The position numbers and the translations under genes are program-made. Of a stretch of 10,665 nt of DNA, positions 1 to 6,839 are shown piece after piece. Numbering within the stretch: position 1 is the stretch's first letter; the number at the start of each line of letters is the position of its first letter. Under the pieces are notes generated by a model. The model searched no databases. It saw only the letters and a program-made list of their open reading frames with translations, and was not told where the DNA came from. The DNA is taken from the NCBI GenBank assembly GCA_905235885.1, contig CAJONM010000061.1, positions 1 to 10,665 on the forward strand, read 5' to 3'. The stretch comes from an uncultured Clostridia bacterium (GTDB lineage Bacteria; Bacillota; Clostridia; UBA1381).

Positions 1-776
1 AAACGCCCGACGAGCGGATTCGCGGTGAGTCCCGAAAAGCCGTCCGAGCCGCCGCATTTAAGCCCTATCACAAGCTCTGATATATCACAATCTGTTCTTT
101 TCTCATTTGCCGCTCTTTGCGCAAGGTCACCTATTATCTCAAGAGCGTCCGCGATCTCATCATCGCTATCCTGTGCGATCAGAAACTTAATGCGTTGGTC
201 ATCCCATTCCTTCAGGACATCTTTAAATACAGCAATATTGTTGTTTTCGCATCCCAAGCCAAAGACAAGCACTCCCGACGCATTCGGATGGTTAACAAGA
301 CCTTTTAGTATTGCCTGTGTGGTTTCCTGGTCGGCGCCTATCTGAGAACAACCGAACGGATGCGCATATGTAAAGATACCATCGCAAAGATGCCCGTATT
401 TTTCGTTTGCAAGCTTTGCGATTCTCTCAGCAGCTTTGTTTACACAACCGACTGTATTGATTATCCATATCTCATTGCGTATCCCCACTCTGCCGTCAGA
501 GCGTCTGTAACCTTTAAATGTGCCTGATTTGCGTTTTGGCTCGTCTATTGTTACGGGTTCATATTTGTATTCAAGCAAGCCCGAAAGGTTTGTTTTTATA
601 TTATGCGTATGAACATGGTCGCCCTTTTTGATGTCCTCAGTAGCGTGACCTATGGCATAGCCGTATTTTATAATGCTCTCTCCCCTTTTAATATCCGTAA
701 GAGCAACCTTATGTCCGCGAAGATCGCCATCGAGCATTATAGCTACATTGTCTTTTTTATTTATCTTTAAATCCAT
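1..776 (-). CDS. uxaA: Altronate dehydratase, N-terminal part (runs off left edge)
   Basis: UxaA removes water from D-altronate to give 2-keto-3-deoxy-D-gluconate, the third step of cytoplasmic galacturonate breakdown. The frame is open from an ATG at 774-776 to the left edge, giving 258 residues, about half of a family protein of roughly 490-500. Residues 10-65 form a SAF-type domain with RGHKVALTDI at 20-29 and HVHTHN at 54-59. The UxaA core follows, with GRVGIRNE (95-102), NTVGC (107-111), FGCSQIG (141-147), GLGCENN (173-179) and KCGGSDGFSGLTANP (240-254); the cysteines are candidate metal ligands. The SAF region looks about 19 residues shorter than E. coli UxaA as I recall it. The gene begins 16 bases after the uxaB stop, with only a weak GGG ribosome site, and no other in-frame start lies in that gap. 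Identity is secure; completeness cannot be judged. Confidence 0.95.
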   Translation of the reverse strand, partial: MDLKINKKDNVAIMLDGDLRGHKVALTDIKRGESIIKYGYAIGHATEDIKKGDHVHTHNIKTNLSGLLEYKYEPVTIDEPKRKSGTFKGYRRSDGRVGIRNEIWIINTVGCVNKAAERIAKLANEKYGHLCDGIFTYAHPFGCSQIGADQETTQAILKGLVNHPNASGVLVFGLGCENNNIAVFKDVLKEWDDQRIKFLIAQDSDDEIADALEIIGDLAQRAANEKRTDCDISELVIGLKCGGSDGFSGLTANPLVGR

Positions 777-792
777 CTCTATTACCCATTTG

Positions 793-2157
793 TCAAATGA
801 TCTTCTTCAGTGCCGATCTTACACCGTAAGAGTGTATATCATCGACATATGCCTTTACATCTTTCTCTGAAAATGACAGGTCCGCACCCCATAGAGCCTC
901 ATTTTTAAGTATTTCTGCAACAGACGCGTTTTTCATAAATTTCATGACCGCCTCATCATCGTTTGCCTCGCTGCCCTTGTAAAATTCGATCAGCGCAGCA
1001 AGTCCGAATGTCAGCACGGACGGAGCTTTTCCGAACTTTTCGTTATACTCCAAAAGTGACGGCAAAACACGCACCTTATACTTTGATACGGAATTAAGCG
1101 CTATAGAAAGCAGATAATGCTTAATAAACGGGTTCTTAAATCTTTCGATTACCGCGTTTGCAAAATATACAAGCTCATCCTTGGGCAGATCGAGGACGGG
1201 AATTATTTCATCAAACAAGCCCTTGTTTATATATGCCGCAAAATCAGCATCATCCATCATCTCTCCGACAGTTTCAAGTCCGGCAAGGCGCGCCGCTAAA
1301 ACGCTCATAGTATGCGCTCCGTTTAATATTCTTACCTTTCTTTTCTTATACGGTGTAACATCAGATGTCCATACAACATTGATGCCTATATCGGTAAACG
1401 GAAGCTCCTTTGACAGATCCTTATCGCATTCAATTACCCAAAGGTGGAATATTTCAGCCGTATCTATGACATTGTCAAGATGTCCGTATCTTTCTTCCAT
1501 TTGCTTTGCCGTATCGCGCGGATAACCTGTTACGATCCTGTCAACAAGTGTGCTTGTAAATATGTTATCCTCATTTACCCATTTTTTGAATGCGTCGCCA
1601 TATCCGAAATCATCGGCATATTTAAGCACACATTCCTTCAGGCATGCGCCGTTTTTGTCTATAAGCTCGCATGGAAGCAGGACAAATCCGGGAAGCTGCG
1701 CGTCAAATCTTTTTTTCATAAACATCGTAAGTCTGCCCGGAAAAGTTGTGCCTGCAAAATCATCCGCACTTTGGTTGGGGATATACTCGATACCGGCTTC
1801 GGTCGTATTTGATACTATATAGCGCATATCGGGATTGAGCGCGCATTTAAAGAATGCGTCGGTATCCGTATAGGGGTCAATGCCTCTCGTTACGCATTCG
1901 ACGATGCGCTCCTCTTCTGTTTTCTCGCCGTTTTGCAGTCCGCGCAGATACAGGTCGTACAATCCGTCCTGCTCATTTATCATATTTACCATTCCCGACG
2001 GGAGCGGCTGAACGAGCACAACGCCGAAGTCTCCCCCGTTTTCCTTGTTCAGTCTGTCAAACATCCATTCAACAAATCCGCGTAAAAAATTCCCTTCGCC
2101 AAATTGCAGTACGCGTTCAGTAAGCTTTGACGGTTCTGTTCTGTGTAATCTTTCCAT
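793..2157 (-). CDS. uxaB: Tagaturonate reductase (altronate oxidoreductase)
   Basis: UxaB reduces D-tagaturonate to D-altronate with NADH in the cytoplasm, the second step of galacturonate catabolism. The 454-residue protein fits the long-chain mannitol dehydrogenase family. Seen directly: the N-terminal Rossmann-type start FGEGNFLRGF at 19-28, the family segment SNTTEAGI at 116-123, PCELIDKNG at 162-170, and the catalytic pattern K274-x4-N279-x2-H282, which matches the spacing of the polyol dehydrogenase Lys-Asn-His set. Fructuronate reductase (UxuB) and mannitol dehydrogenase belong to the same family, but the N-terminal style and the uxaC and uxaA neighbours point to UxaB. It starts 8 bases after the uxaC stop with only a weak AGGCG site, so it probably relies partly on translation from uxaC. 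It ends in TGA 16 bases before uxaA. The length is slightly under the E. coli protein but no conserved block appears lost. Confidence 0.94.
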   Translation of the reverse strand: MERLHRTEPSKLTERVLQFGEGNFLRGFVEWMFDRLNKENGGDFGVVLVQPLPSGMVNMINEQDGLYDLYLRGLQNGEKTEEERIVECVTRGIDPYTDTDAFFKCALNPDMRYIVSNTTEAGIEYIPNQSADDFAGTTFPGRLTMFMKKRFDAQLPGFVLLPCELIDKNGACLKECVLKYADDFGYGDAFKKWVNEDNIFTSTLVDRIVTGYPRDTAKQMEERYGHLDNVIDTAEIFHLWVIECDKDLSKELPFTDIGINVVWTSDVTPYKKRKVRILNGAHTMSVLAARLAGLETVGEMMDDADFAAYINKGLFDEIIPVLDLPKDELVYFANAVIERFKNPFIKHYLLSIALNSVSKYKVRVLPSLLEYNEKFGKAPSVLTFGLAALIEFYKGSEANDDEAVMKFMKNASVAEILKNEALWGADLSFSEKDVKAYVDDIHSYGVRSALKKII

Positions 2158-2165
2158 TTTTTCGC

Positions 2166-3569
2166 CTATTCAAAATCAAAGTAGTTTTTAGCGTTGTTAT
2201 ACGAAATATCCTCTACTATCTTACCGAGAGTATTATAATCACATGGAAATTCCCCGTTTTCTACCCATGTGCCTAAAATATTGCACATTATTCGTCTGAA
2301 ATACTCATGACGCGTATATGACAGAAAGCTTCGCGAATCGGTGAGCATCCCTATAAACTTACAGAATGCGCCAAGGTTTGCAAGCGATCTCATCTGCTCC
2401 GTCATTCCGTCACGCTGATCGTTGAACCACCATCCTGAGCCGAACTGTATTTTCCCGGGACATTCGCTTGACTGGAAATTACCAAGCATCGTTGCAAGGA
2501 CATAATTATCTTTGGGATTTAATGTATACAGTATAGTTTTGGGCAGTTCATCATTTTCATTCATTGAGTTAAGAAGACGCGAAAGTCCCTCGGCTATATT
2601 GTAATCGTTTATCGAGTCAAATCCGATATCGGCACCAAGCTTTTTATACATACTCGTGTTATTGTTTCTTAATGCGCCCATATGCAGCTGCATCGCCCAG
2701 CCAAGCTCATGATATTTTTTTGCAAGCTTCTGGAGCAGCTTTGTTTTATATGCCTGTGCCTCATCAAATGAAACAGCGCCGCCAGAGATCGCCTTTTTAA
2801 ATATAGCGTTTATCTCTTCATCGCTCTTTGGATTGTAGGGGGCGCCGTCAAGCGCGTGATCGCTTACTCGGCAGCCGTTTTCGGCAAAGAACTCCGCCCT
2901 CTTATACATAACACCAACAAGTTTATCGAAGCTCGTTATTTCAATGCCTGCCGCATCTTCCAATCTTTTTATATACGGAATAAATGTCTCTTTATCTATA
3001 TTCAACGCAAAATCAGGTCTGTATGTAGGATAGACTTTGGCATTGATATGTCCCTTTTCTTTGATCGCTTTATGGTATTGGAGACTGTCTGCCGGATCGT
3101 CCGTTGTGCATATAACAGCTACATTTGAGCTGTTTATAAGCTTTGAGGGACGCATCTGTGTCTCTTTTATCACCCTGTTTGCCTCATCCCATATTTTTTC
3201 GGCATTTTCCGATGTTACAATATCAAATATCCCGAAATATCTTTGAAGCTCAAGATGCGTCCAGTGATATAGTGGATTTCCTATTGCGTATTGCAGACAT
3301 TCGCAGAATTTTATAAATTTATCCTTAGCCGGAGCATCACCCGTCATATATTTTTCATCAATACCGCATGAACGCATATATCTCCATTTGTAATGGTCTC
3401 CGCCTAAAAATATCTGCGTTATGTTTTCAAACACCTCATCATCAAGCATCTGTTTCGGCGCAAGATGACAATGGTAGTCAATTATCGGCATTTTTTTGCT
3501 GTAGTCATGATAAAGCTTTACCGCTGTATCATTTTGCAGCATAAAATTCTTGTCCATAAATTGTTTCAT
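2166..3569 (-). CDS. uxaC: Glucuronate/galacturonate isomerase
   Basis: UxaC interconverts D-galacturonate and D-tagaturonate, and D-glucuronate and D-fructuronate, so it is the entry step for hexuronates. The protein is 467 residues, full length for this family of the amidohydrolase superfamily. Family blocks in order are the metal-binding HCH at 33-35 in DYHCHLAPKQ, GDHYKWR (57-63), TTDDP (155-159), YRPDF (183-187), SDHA (236-239), QLHMGALRNNN (294-304), GSGWWFND (377-384) and TDSRSFLSYTRHEYFRR (410-426). The start is well supported by a GGGGGAG site 7 bases upstream. The ATG overlaps the stop of the upstream LOG-family gene by 4 bases (ATGA), which suggests translational coupling. With uxaB and uxaA directly downstream, the likely main substrate is galacturonate, as released from pectin. 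No uronate transporter, regulator or uxuA is in view. Confidence 0.97.
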   Translation of the reverse strand: MKQFMDKNFMLQNDTAVKLYHDYSKKMPIIDYHCHLAPKQMLDDEVFENITQIFLGGDHYKWRYMRSCGIDEKYMTGDAPAKDKFIKFCECLQYAIGNPLYHWTHLELQRYFGIFDIVTSENAEKIWDEANRVIKETQMRPSKLINSSNVAVICTTDDPADSLQYHKAIKEKGHINAKVYPTYRPDFALNIDKETFIPYIKRLEDAAGIEITSFDKLVGVMYKRAEFFAENGCRVSDHALDGAPYNPKSDEEINAIFKKAISGGAVSFDEAQAYKTKLLQKLAKKYHELGWAMQLHMGALRNNNTSMYKKLGADIGFDSINDYNIAEGLSRLLNSMNENDELPKTILYTLNPKDNYVLATMLGNFQSSECPGKIQFGSGWWFNDQRDGMTEQMRSLANLGAFCKFIGMLTDSRSFLSYTRHEYFRRIMCNILGTWVENGEFPCDYNTLGKIVEDISYNNAKNYFDFE

Positions 3570-4189
3570 ATTAATTCTCCCCCTCTCTGTATTTTGCTAA
3601 ATGAGCCGGAAAGGCTTGATTTTAGATCTCTTATATCGCTTTTGGCGTTATATGTTCGTATATACTCCAATACATCATCAATATCGCTTGAAAAATAACA
3701 TAACTCCAGCGCCGCCTTTCTCATAAAGCCTTCGCTGGCGCAGTGCATGAGCAGCTCTTGCAGCTTGTCATAATATCCGTTTATATTGTATAATGCGATA
3801 GGTTTGTTATGGCGACACAGCTGCTTGAGCGTGAGTACCTCAAAAAACTCCTCAAGTGTACCCATACCGCCGGGGACAATGATAAACGCGTCCGCCATAT
3901 CCTCCATAATGCGCTTTCTCTCGCGCATCGAATCGGTGTATATTATTTCATCGCATTCGAGATGGACAGCCTCGATAAGCTCTTCTTTAAAAAATTCGGG
4001 TATAACGCCGATAGCCTTTCCGCCGCCCTTTTGTATACCGCGTACCGCCGCGCCCATAAGTCCGGTACCGCCGGCGCCGAATACAAGATTATGTCCGTCT
4101 TTGGCAAGCCGCATACCGAGTGCCGTTACCAATTCGATATAGCTCTCGTCTATCGCTTGGCTTGCCGCACCGAATACACATATATTCAT
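3566..4189 (-). CDS. LOG-family nucleotide 5'-monophosphate hydrolase (TIGR00730 type)
   Basis: Members of this lysine-decarboxylase-like Rossmann family (LOG, YvdD, PpnN relatives) cleave the base from nucleoside 5'-monophosphates such as AMP or cytokinin nucleotides. The old label 'lysine decarboxylase' is generally held to be wrong. The 207-residue protein shows the nucleotide-fold GGTGLMG at 40-46, MRERKR at 88-93 and the signature PGGMGTLEE at 106-114. The first glycine-rich turn reads FGAAS (6-10) where most relatives I recall have CGSS, and a polar tail of about 20 residues (183-207) extends past the usual end. The ATG at 4187-4189 has AGGAAG 8 bases upstream. It overlaps uxaC by 4 bases, so it is very likely the first gene of the uronate operon. 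Family is clear; physiological substrate, and any link to uronates, is not known from sequence. Confidence 0.9.
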   Translation of the reverse strand: MNICVFGAASQAIDESYIELVTALGMRLAKDGHNLVFGAGGTGLMGAAVRGIQKGGGKAIGVIPEFFKEELIEAVHLECDEIIYTDSMRERKRIMEDMADAFIIVPGGMGTLEEFFEVLTLKQLCRHNKPIALYNINGYYDKLQELLMHCASEGFMRKAALELCYFSSDIDDVLEYIRTYNAKSDIRDLKSSLSGSFSKIQRGGELI

Positions 4190-4219
4190 ATGATCAACTT
4201 CCTTTATAATTCTATGGTT

Positions 4220-4228
4220 ATTGTAGCA
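4220..4228 (-). promoter_or_regulatory. Candidate extended -10 promoter box before the LOG-uxaCBA genes
   Basis: On the minus strand the gap holds TGCTACAAT, an extended -10 (TGn followed by TACAAT, one mismatch to TATAAT), about 30 bases ahead of the LOG gene start. No good -35 hexamer lies at the usual spacing, which an extended -10 can tolerate. It would put the transcript start close to 4213 and leave a short leader holding the ribosome site. This is the largest intergenic gap in the window. A short AT-rich match of this kind can arise by chance. Confidence 0.33.
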
Positions 4229-4244
4229 TAAACATCACAATGCT
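4225..4244. promoter_or_regulatory. Imperfect dyad, possible operator overlapping the -10 candidate
   Basis: AGCAT and ATGCT form 5-base inverted arms around a 10-base centre. The element lies wholly in the noncoding gap, ends directly next to the exchanger stop codon, and overlaps the upstream half of the candidate extended -10. A DNA-binding regulator could sit here, but it does not match any uronate-regulator operator I can recall, and arms this short are weak evidence. Confidence 0.18.
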
Positions 4245-5174
4245 CTATATTGAAATTATCAGATATGTCGTATATGCAACATATATCGCCAGTAGCGCAA
4301 TGCCCTCCGTTCTGTTAAGCTTTCTTTGTGTTATACAGAAAATAAATGCAAGTATAGCCACTCCGAGCATCAAAAGCAGATCGCGCATTGACTCATCAAC
4401 CACAGCGATAGGATTTGCCGCTGCTGAAATACCGAGAATAAACGATATATTAAATATTGATGAGCCGACAACATTACCTATTGCAATTCCACTCTCTCCC
4501 TTGTGCGCGGCAACGACGGAAACTATAAGTTCAGGCAGAGATGTGCCTATCGCAACTATCGTAAATCCGACCATCGTTTCGCTCATACCGAAGGCATATG
4601 CTATGTTTTTTGCCGCGGATACAACTATCGGTGCACCTGCTATTATAGCGGCAATACCTATGACTATATATACCGCGCTTCTTACAGGTGAAAGGAGCTT
4701 TTCATCGCTCTCTTCCGATATGCGCCGTTTTACCGCGTCGTAGACAAGATATATCATATATGCGATAAAAAACAGAAGAAGCAGCACTCCGTCAAGCCTT
4801 GACACATTGCCGTCAAGGCACATAACTATCGCTGCTACCATTATGGCTATACATACGGGGAAATCGCGTTTTAAAACGACCTTATCAACAGCAAACGGCA
4901 TTATAGCCGCGCTTGCCCCCGCAACACACAGAATATTAAATATGTTTGATCCTACCAGATTTGAAATTGCGATCTCATTGCTGCCATTTATGCCTGCGGC
5001 GATACTTACAGCCGCCTCAGGCGCACTCGTTCCCATTGACACTATCGTAAGTCCGACTATGACCGATGGTATACCTATCATTTTTGCAACGGACGATACA
5101 CCGTCAACAAATAGATCAGATCCCTTTATGAGCAGAATAAAGCCGGCTATAAGCATTAAAAATGAAACTACCAC
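4245..5174 (-). CDS. Cation exchanger of the CaCA family (Na+/Ca2+ antiporter type, YrbG-like)
   Basis: This inner-membrane antiporter probably exchanges Ca2+ for Na+ or H+. The 309-residue protein is almost entirely hydrophobic and fits about ten membrane segments in two inverted halves. The two diagnostic alpha repeats are plain: GTSAPE (48-53) with NLVGSNIFN (72-80), and GTSLPE (210-215) with GNVVGSSIFN (233-242); E53 and E215 are the expected ion-binding acids. A charged loop at 148-160 (RRISEESDEK) separates the halves. The start is GTG at 5172-5174, supported by AGGGGAG 8 bases upstream; the next candidate is an ATG at residue 7, which would clip the first helix. It follows proC by 22 bases and precedes the 55-base gap. 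Ion selectivity cannot be fixed from sequence; K+-linked or H+-linked exchange is possible. Confidence 0.93.
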   Translation of the reverse strand: MVVSFLMLIAGFILLIKGSDLFVDGVSSVAKMIGIPSVIVGLTIVSMGTSAPEAAVSIAAGINGSNEIAISNLVGSNIFNILCVAGASAAIMPFAVDKVVLKRDFPVCIAIMVAAIVMCLDGNVSRLDGVLLLLFFIAYMIYLVYDAVKRRISEESDEKLLSPVRSAVYIVIGIAAIIAGAPIVVSAAKNIAYAFGMSETMVGFTIVAIGTSLPELIVSVVAAHKGESGIAIGNVVGSSIFNISFILGISAAANPIAVVDESMRDLLLMLGVAILAFIFCITQRKLNRTEGIALLAIYVAYTTYLIISI

Positions 5175-5196
5175 TGTTAATTCTCCCCTTATAAAT

Positions 5197-5994
5197 TTAC
5201 ATGGACTTAGCCTTATCGATACACGCTTTTACAGCCTTCATTATCATACCGCGCATTCCGCATTCCTCAAGAACCGCAACGGCGTCTATCGTTGTACCTG
5301 ACGGCGAGCATACCATATCCTTTAGCTCAGCGGGGTGCATATCAGTTTCAAGAACCATTTTCGCGCTGCCCAAAACTGCCTGTGCTGCAAATTTATATGC
5401 CTGAAATCTCGGCATTCCACCTTGAACGGCTGCATCCGCCATTGCCTCGATAAGCATAAATACATATGCCGGTGACGATCCGCTTATAGCTGTTGCTGCG
5501 TTCATGAGCCGCTCGCTTATGATCTCCGCCTTACCGAGATTGTCAAATATATCAAGTATAGTTCTCGCGTCCTCGGATGTCGCGTTATCGTTTCTTACTA
5601 TTGCCGTCATTCCCTCTCCTACAAGCGCGGGTGTATTGGGCATAACGCGGATGATACGAAGCTTGTCATTTCCGAACGCGTCCATAAGCCGCTCTAAGCT
5701 CTGTCCGGCAGCAATTGACACGATTAGTGTTTTTTCTGTTACTGTATCCTTTATCTCGTTTATCACATCATATATCACATATGGCTTCACGCATAAGAAC
5801 AATATATCAACTGCCTGTGCTACAAGCTCATTCGATATTCCGCGCCGTACACCGCTTGTTTCACCAAGCTCTGAAACCTTTGTAGTATCAGAATCGGTTA
5901 CTATTATATCCATAGGGTCTGCAATACCCTTTGAAACTATTCCGTTTATTATCGCGCTTCCCATATTTCCGGCGCCGATAAATCCAATTTTCAT
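5197..5994 (-). CDS. proC: Pyrroline-5-carboxylate reductase
   Basis: ProC reduces 1-pyrroline-5-carboxylate to L-proline with NAD(P)H, the last step of proline synthesis, in the cytoplasm. The 265-residue protein is full length. It has the N-terminal Rossmann motif GAGNMG (7-12), CVKP (68-71) after the fourth strand, MPNTP (118-122), SGSSPAYVF (171-179) opening the helical dimerisation domain, and the C-terminal signature SPSGTTIDAV (230-239). The ATG has a strong GAGGAGGAG site 7 bases upstream, in the 17-base gap after thyA. No proA or proB gene is in view, so the glutamate steps must be encoded elsewhere, or the substrate comes from ornithine. Its neighbours give no metabolic link; the position looks like simple co-transcription of housekeeping genes. 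Confidence 0.97.
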   Translation of the reverse strand: MKIGFIGAGNMGSAIINGIVSKGIADPMDIIVTDSDTTKVSELGETSGVRRGISNELVAQAVDILFLCVKPYVIYDVINEIKDTVTEKTLIVSIAAGQSLERLMDAFGNDKLRIIRVMPNTPALVGEGMTAIVRNDNATSEDARTILDIFDNLGKAEIISERLMNAATAISGSSPAYVFMLIEAMADAAVQGGMPRFQAYKFAAQAVLGSAKMVLETDMHPAELKDMVCSPSGTTIDAVAVLEECGMRGMIMKAVKACIDKAKSM

Positions 5995-6011
5995 TATAAA
6001 ACTCCTCCTCG

Positions 6012-6839
6012 TTATATTGCAACAGGTATCCTTTCATCAAATGCGTGATACCTGTAATTATCTAATGCAAAATCATTACGGTCAAATTCATAAAAATCCG
6101 TCTTGTCCGCGACAATCAGCTTTGGTGCCGGATACGGATCATTTGCTATTATTTTTTCTATTATAGGTATATGCCTGTCATATATATGCGCGTCTGCAAT
6201 AACATGGACAAGCTCGCCCGCCTCCAAGCCTGCCGTCTTTGCAAGCATGATAAGCAGCGCGCTGTATTGTACAACATTCCAGTTGTTTGCAGCAAGCATA
6301 TCCTGCGAACGCTGATTAAGTATAGCGTTCAGCTTATTGCCCGTCACATTGAATGTCATACTGTATGCGCATGGGTAAAGGTGCATATCCTTCAGATCCT
6401 TATGCACATATATGTTTGTCATTATTCTGCGTGATGCAGGATTGTTTTTTAAGTCGTATATTACTCTGTCGACCTGATCAAATTCACCCTCCGGGTATGT
6501 ATGCTTTACTCCGAGCTGATAGCCGTATGCCTTTCCTATAGATCCTGTTTCATCAGCCCATGAATCCCAGATACGGCTGTGCAGATCTTTTATATTATTA
6601 GATTTTTTTTGCCATATCCACAATATCTCATCTACCGCGCTTTTCAGGTATGTACGCCGCAAGGTAAGTATAGGAAATTCCTCCGAAAGATCATATCTGT
6701 TGACAATGCCAAAACGCTTTATCGTATGTGCCGCAACACCGTCATCCCAGTGCGGACGGACATCAAGATGCTCGTCCGAGAAGCCGTTGTCGATTATATC
6801 ACGGCAGTTTTTAATAAAAATTTCATCCGCCTTGCTCAT
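6012..6839 (-). CDS. thyA: Thymidylate synthase, folate-dependent ThyA class
   Basis: ThyA methylates dUMP to dTMP using 5,10-methylenetetrahydrofolate, producing dihydrofolate. The 275-residue protein carries the family features in order: SRR at 136-138 for phosphate binding, the nucleophile C157 in LYPCAYS, QRSQD at 176-180, N188 with Y192 in NWNVVQY, and DAHIY at 216-220. The residue after the catalytic cysteine is Ala rather than the His of E. coli TS; this resembles the Bacillus subtilis ThyA/phage phi3T form as I remember it, as does the N-terminal region (DNGFSDEHLDVR). The start overlaps the acyltransferase stop by 4 bases (ATGA), with GGGGGA about 10 bases upstream. No dihydrofolate reductase gene follows, although folA often pairs with thyA. 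It is not ThyX: the FAD-binding RHRxxS-type motif is absent. Confidence 0.96.
   Translation of the reverse strand: MSKADEIFIKNCRDIIDNGFSDEHLDVRPHWDDGVAAHTIKRFGIVNRYDLSEEFPILTLRRTYLKSAVDEILWIWQKKSNNIKDLHSRIWDSWADETGSIGKAYGYQLGVKHTYPEGEFDQVDRVIYDLKNNPASRRIMTNIYVHKDLKDMHLYPCAYSMTFNVTGNKLNAILNQRSQDMLAANNWNVVQYSALLIMLAKTAGLEAGELVHVIADAHIYDRHIPIIEKIIANDPYPAPKLIVADKTDFYEFDRNDFALDNYRYHAFDERIPVAI

Noticed and set aside
25..345. Plus-strand open frames of 63 and 106 codons at the left edge.
   Set aside because: The minus strand here encodes an unbroken, clearly recognisable UxaA; these frames are its shadows.
764..789. A 10-codon frame starting at 789 that overlaps the uxaA start, resembling a leader peptide.
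   Set aside because: It is very short, out of frame with uxaA, has no ribosome site, and shows no attenuator hairpins; most likely chance.
3566..4189. Lysine decarboxylase activity for the PGGxGTxxE protein.
   Set aside because: That historic label for this family is not supported; the motif belongs to the LOG nucleotide hydrolase group and no PLP-binding pattern is present.
4240..4743. A 167-codon plus-strand frame, rich in Ile/Ala/Thr and hydrophobic, opposite the exchanger gene.
   Set aside because: It mirrors the hydrophobic codons of the CaCA gene on the other strand. The two alpha repeats on the minus strand are decisive.
5504..6166. A 220-codon open frame on the plus strand crossing the proC-thyA junction.
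   Set aside because: It is antisense to two well-identified genes, its product is Ser/Ile-rich without recognisable motifs, and it has no credible ribosome site. Long antisense frames are expected from the codon pattern of the real genes.
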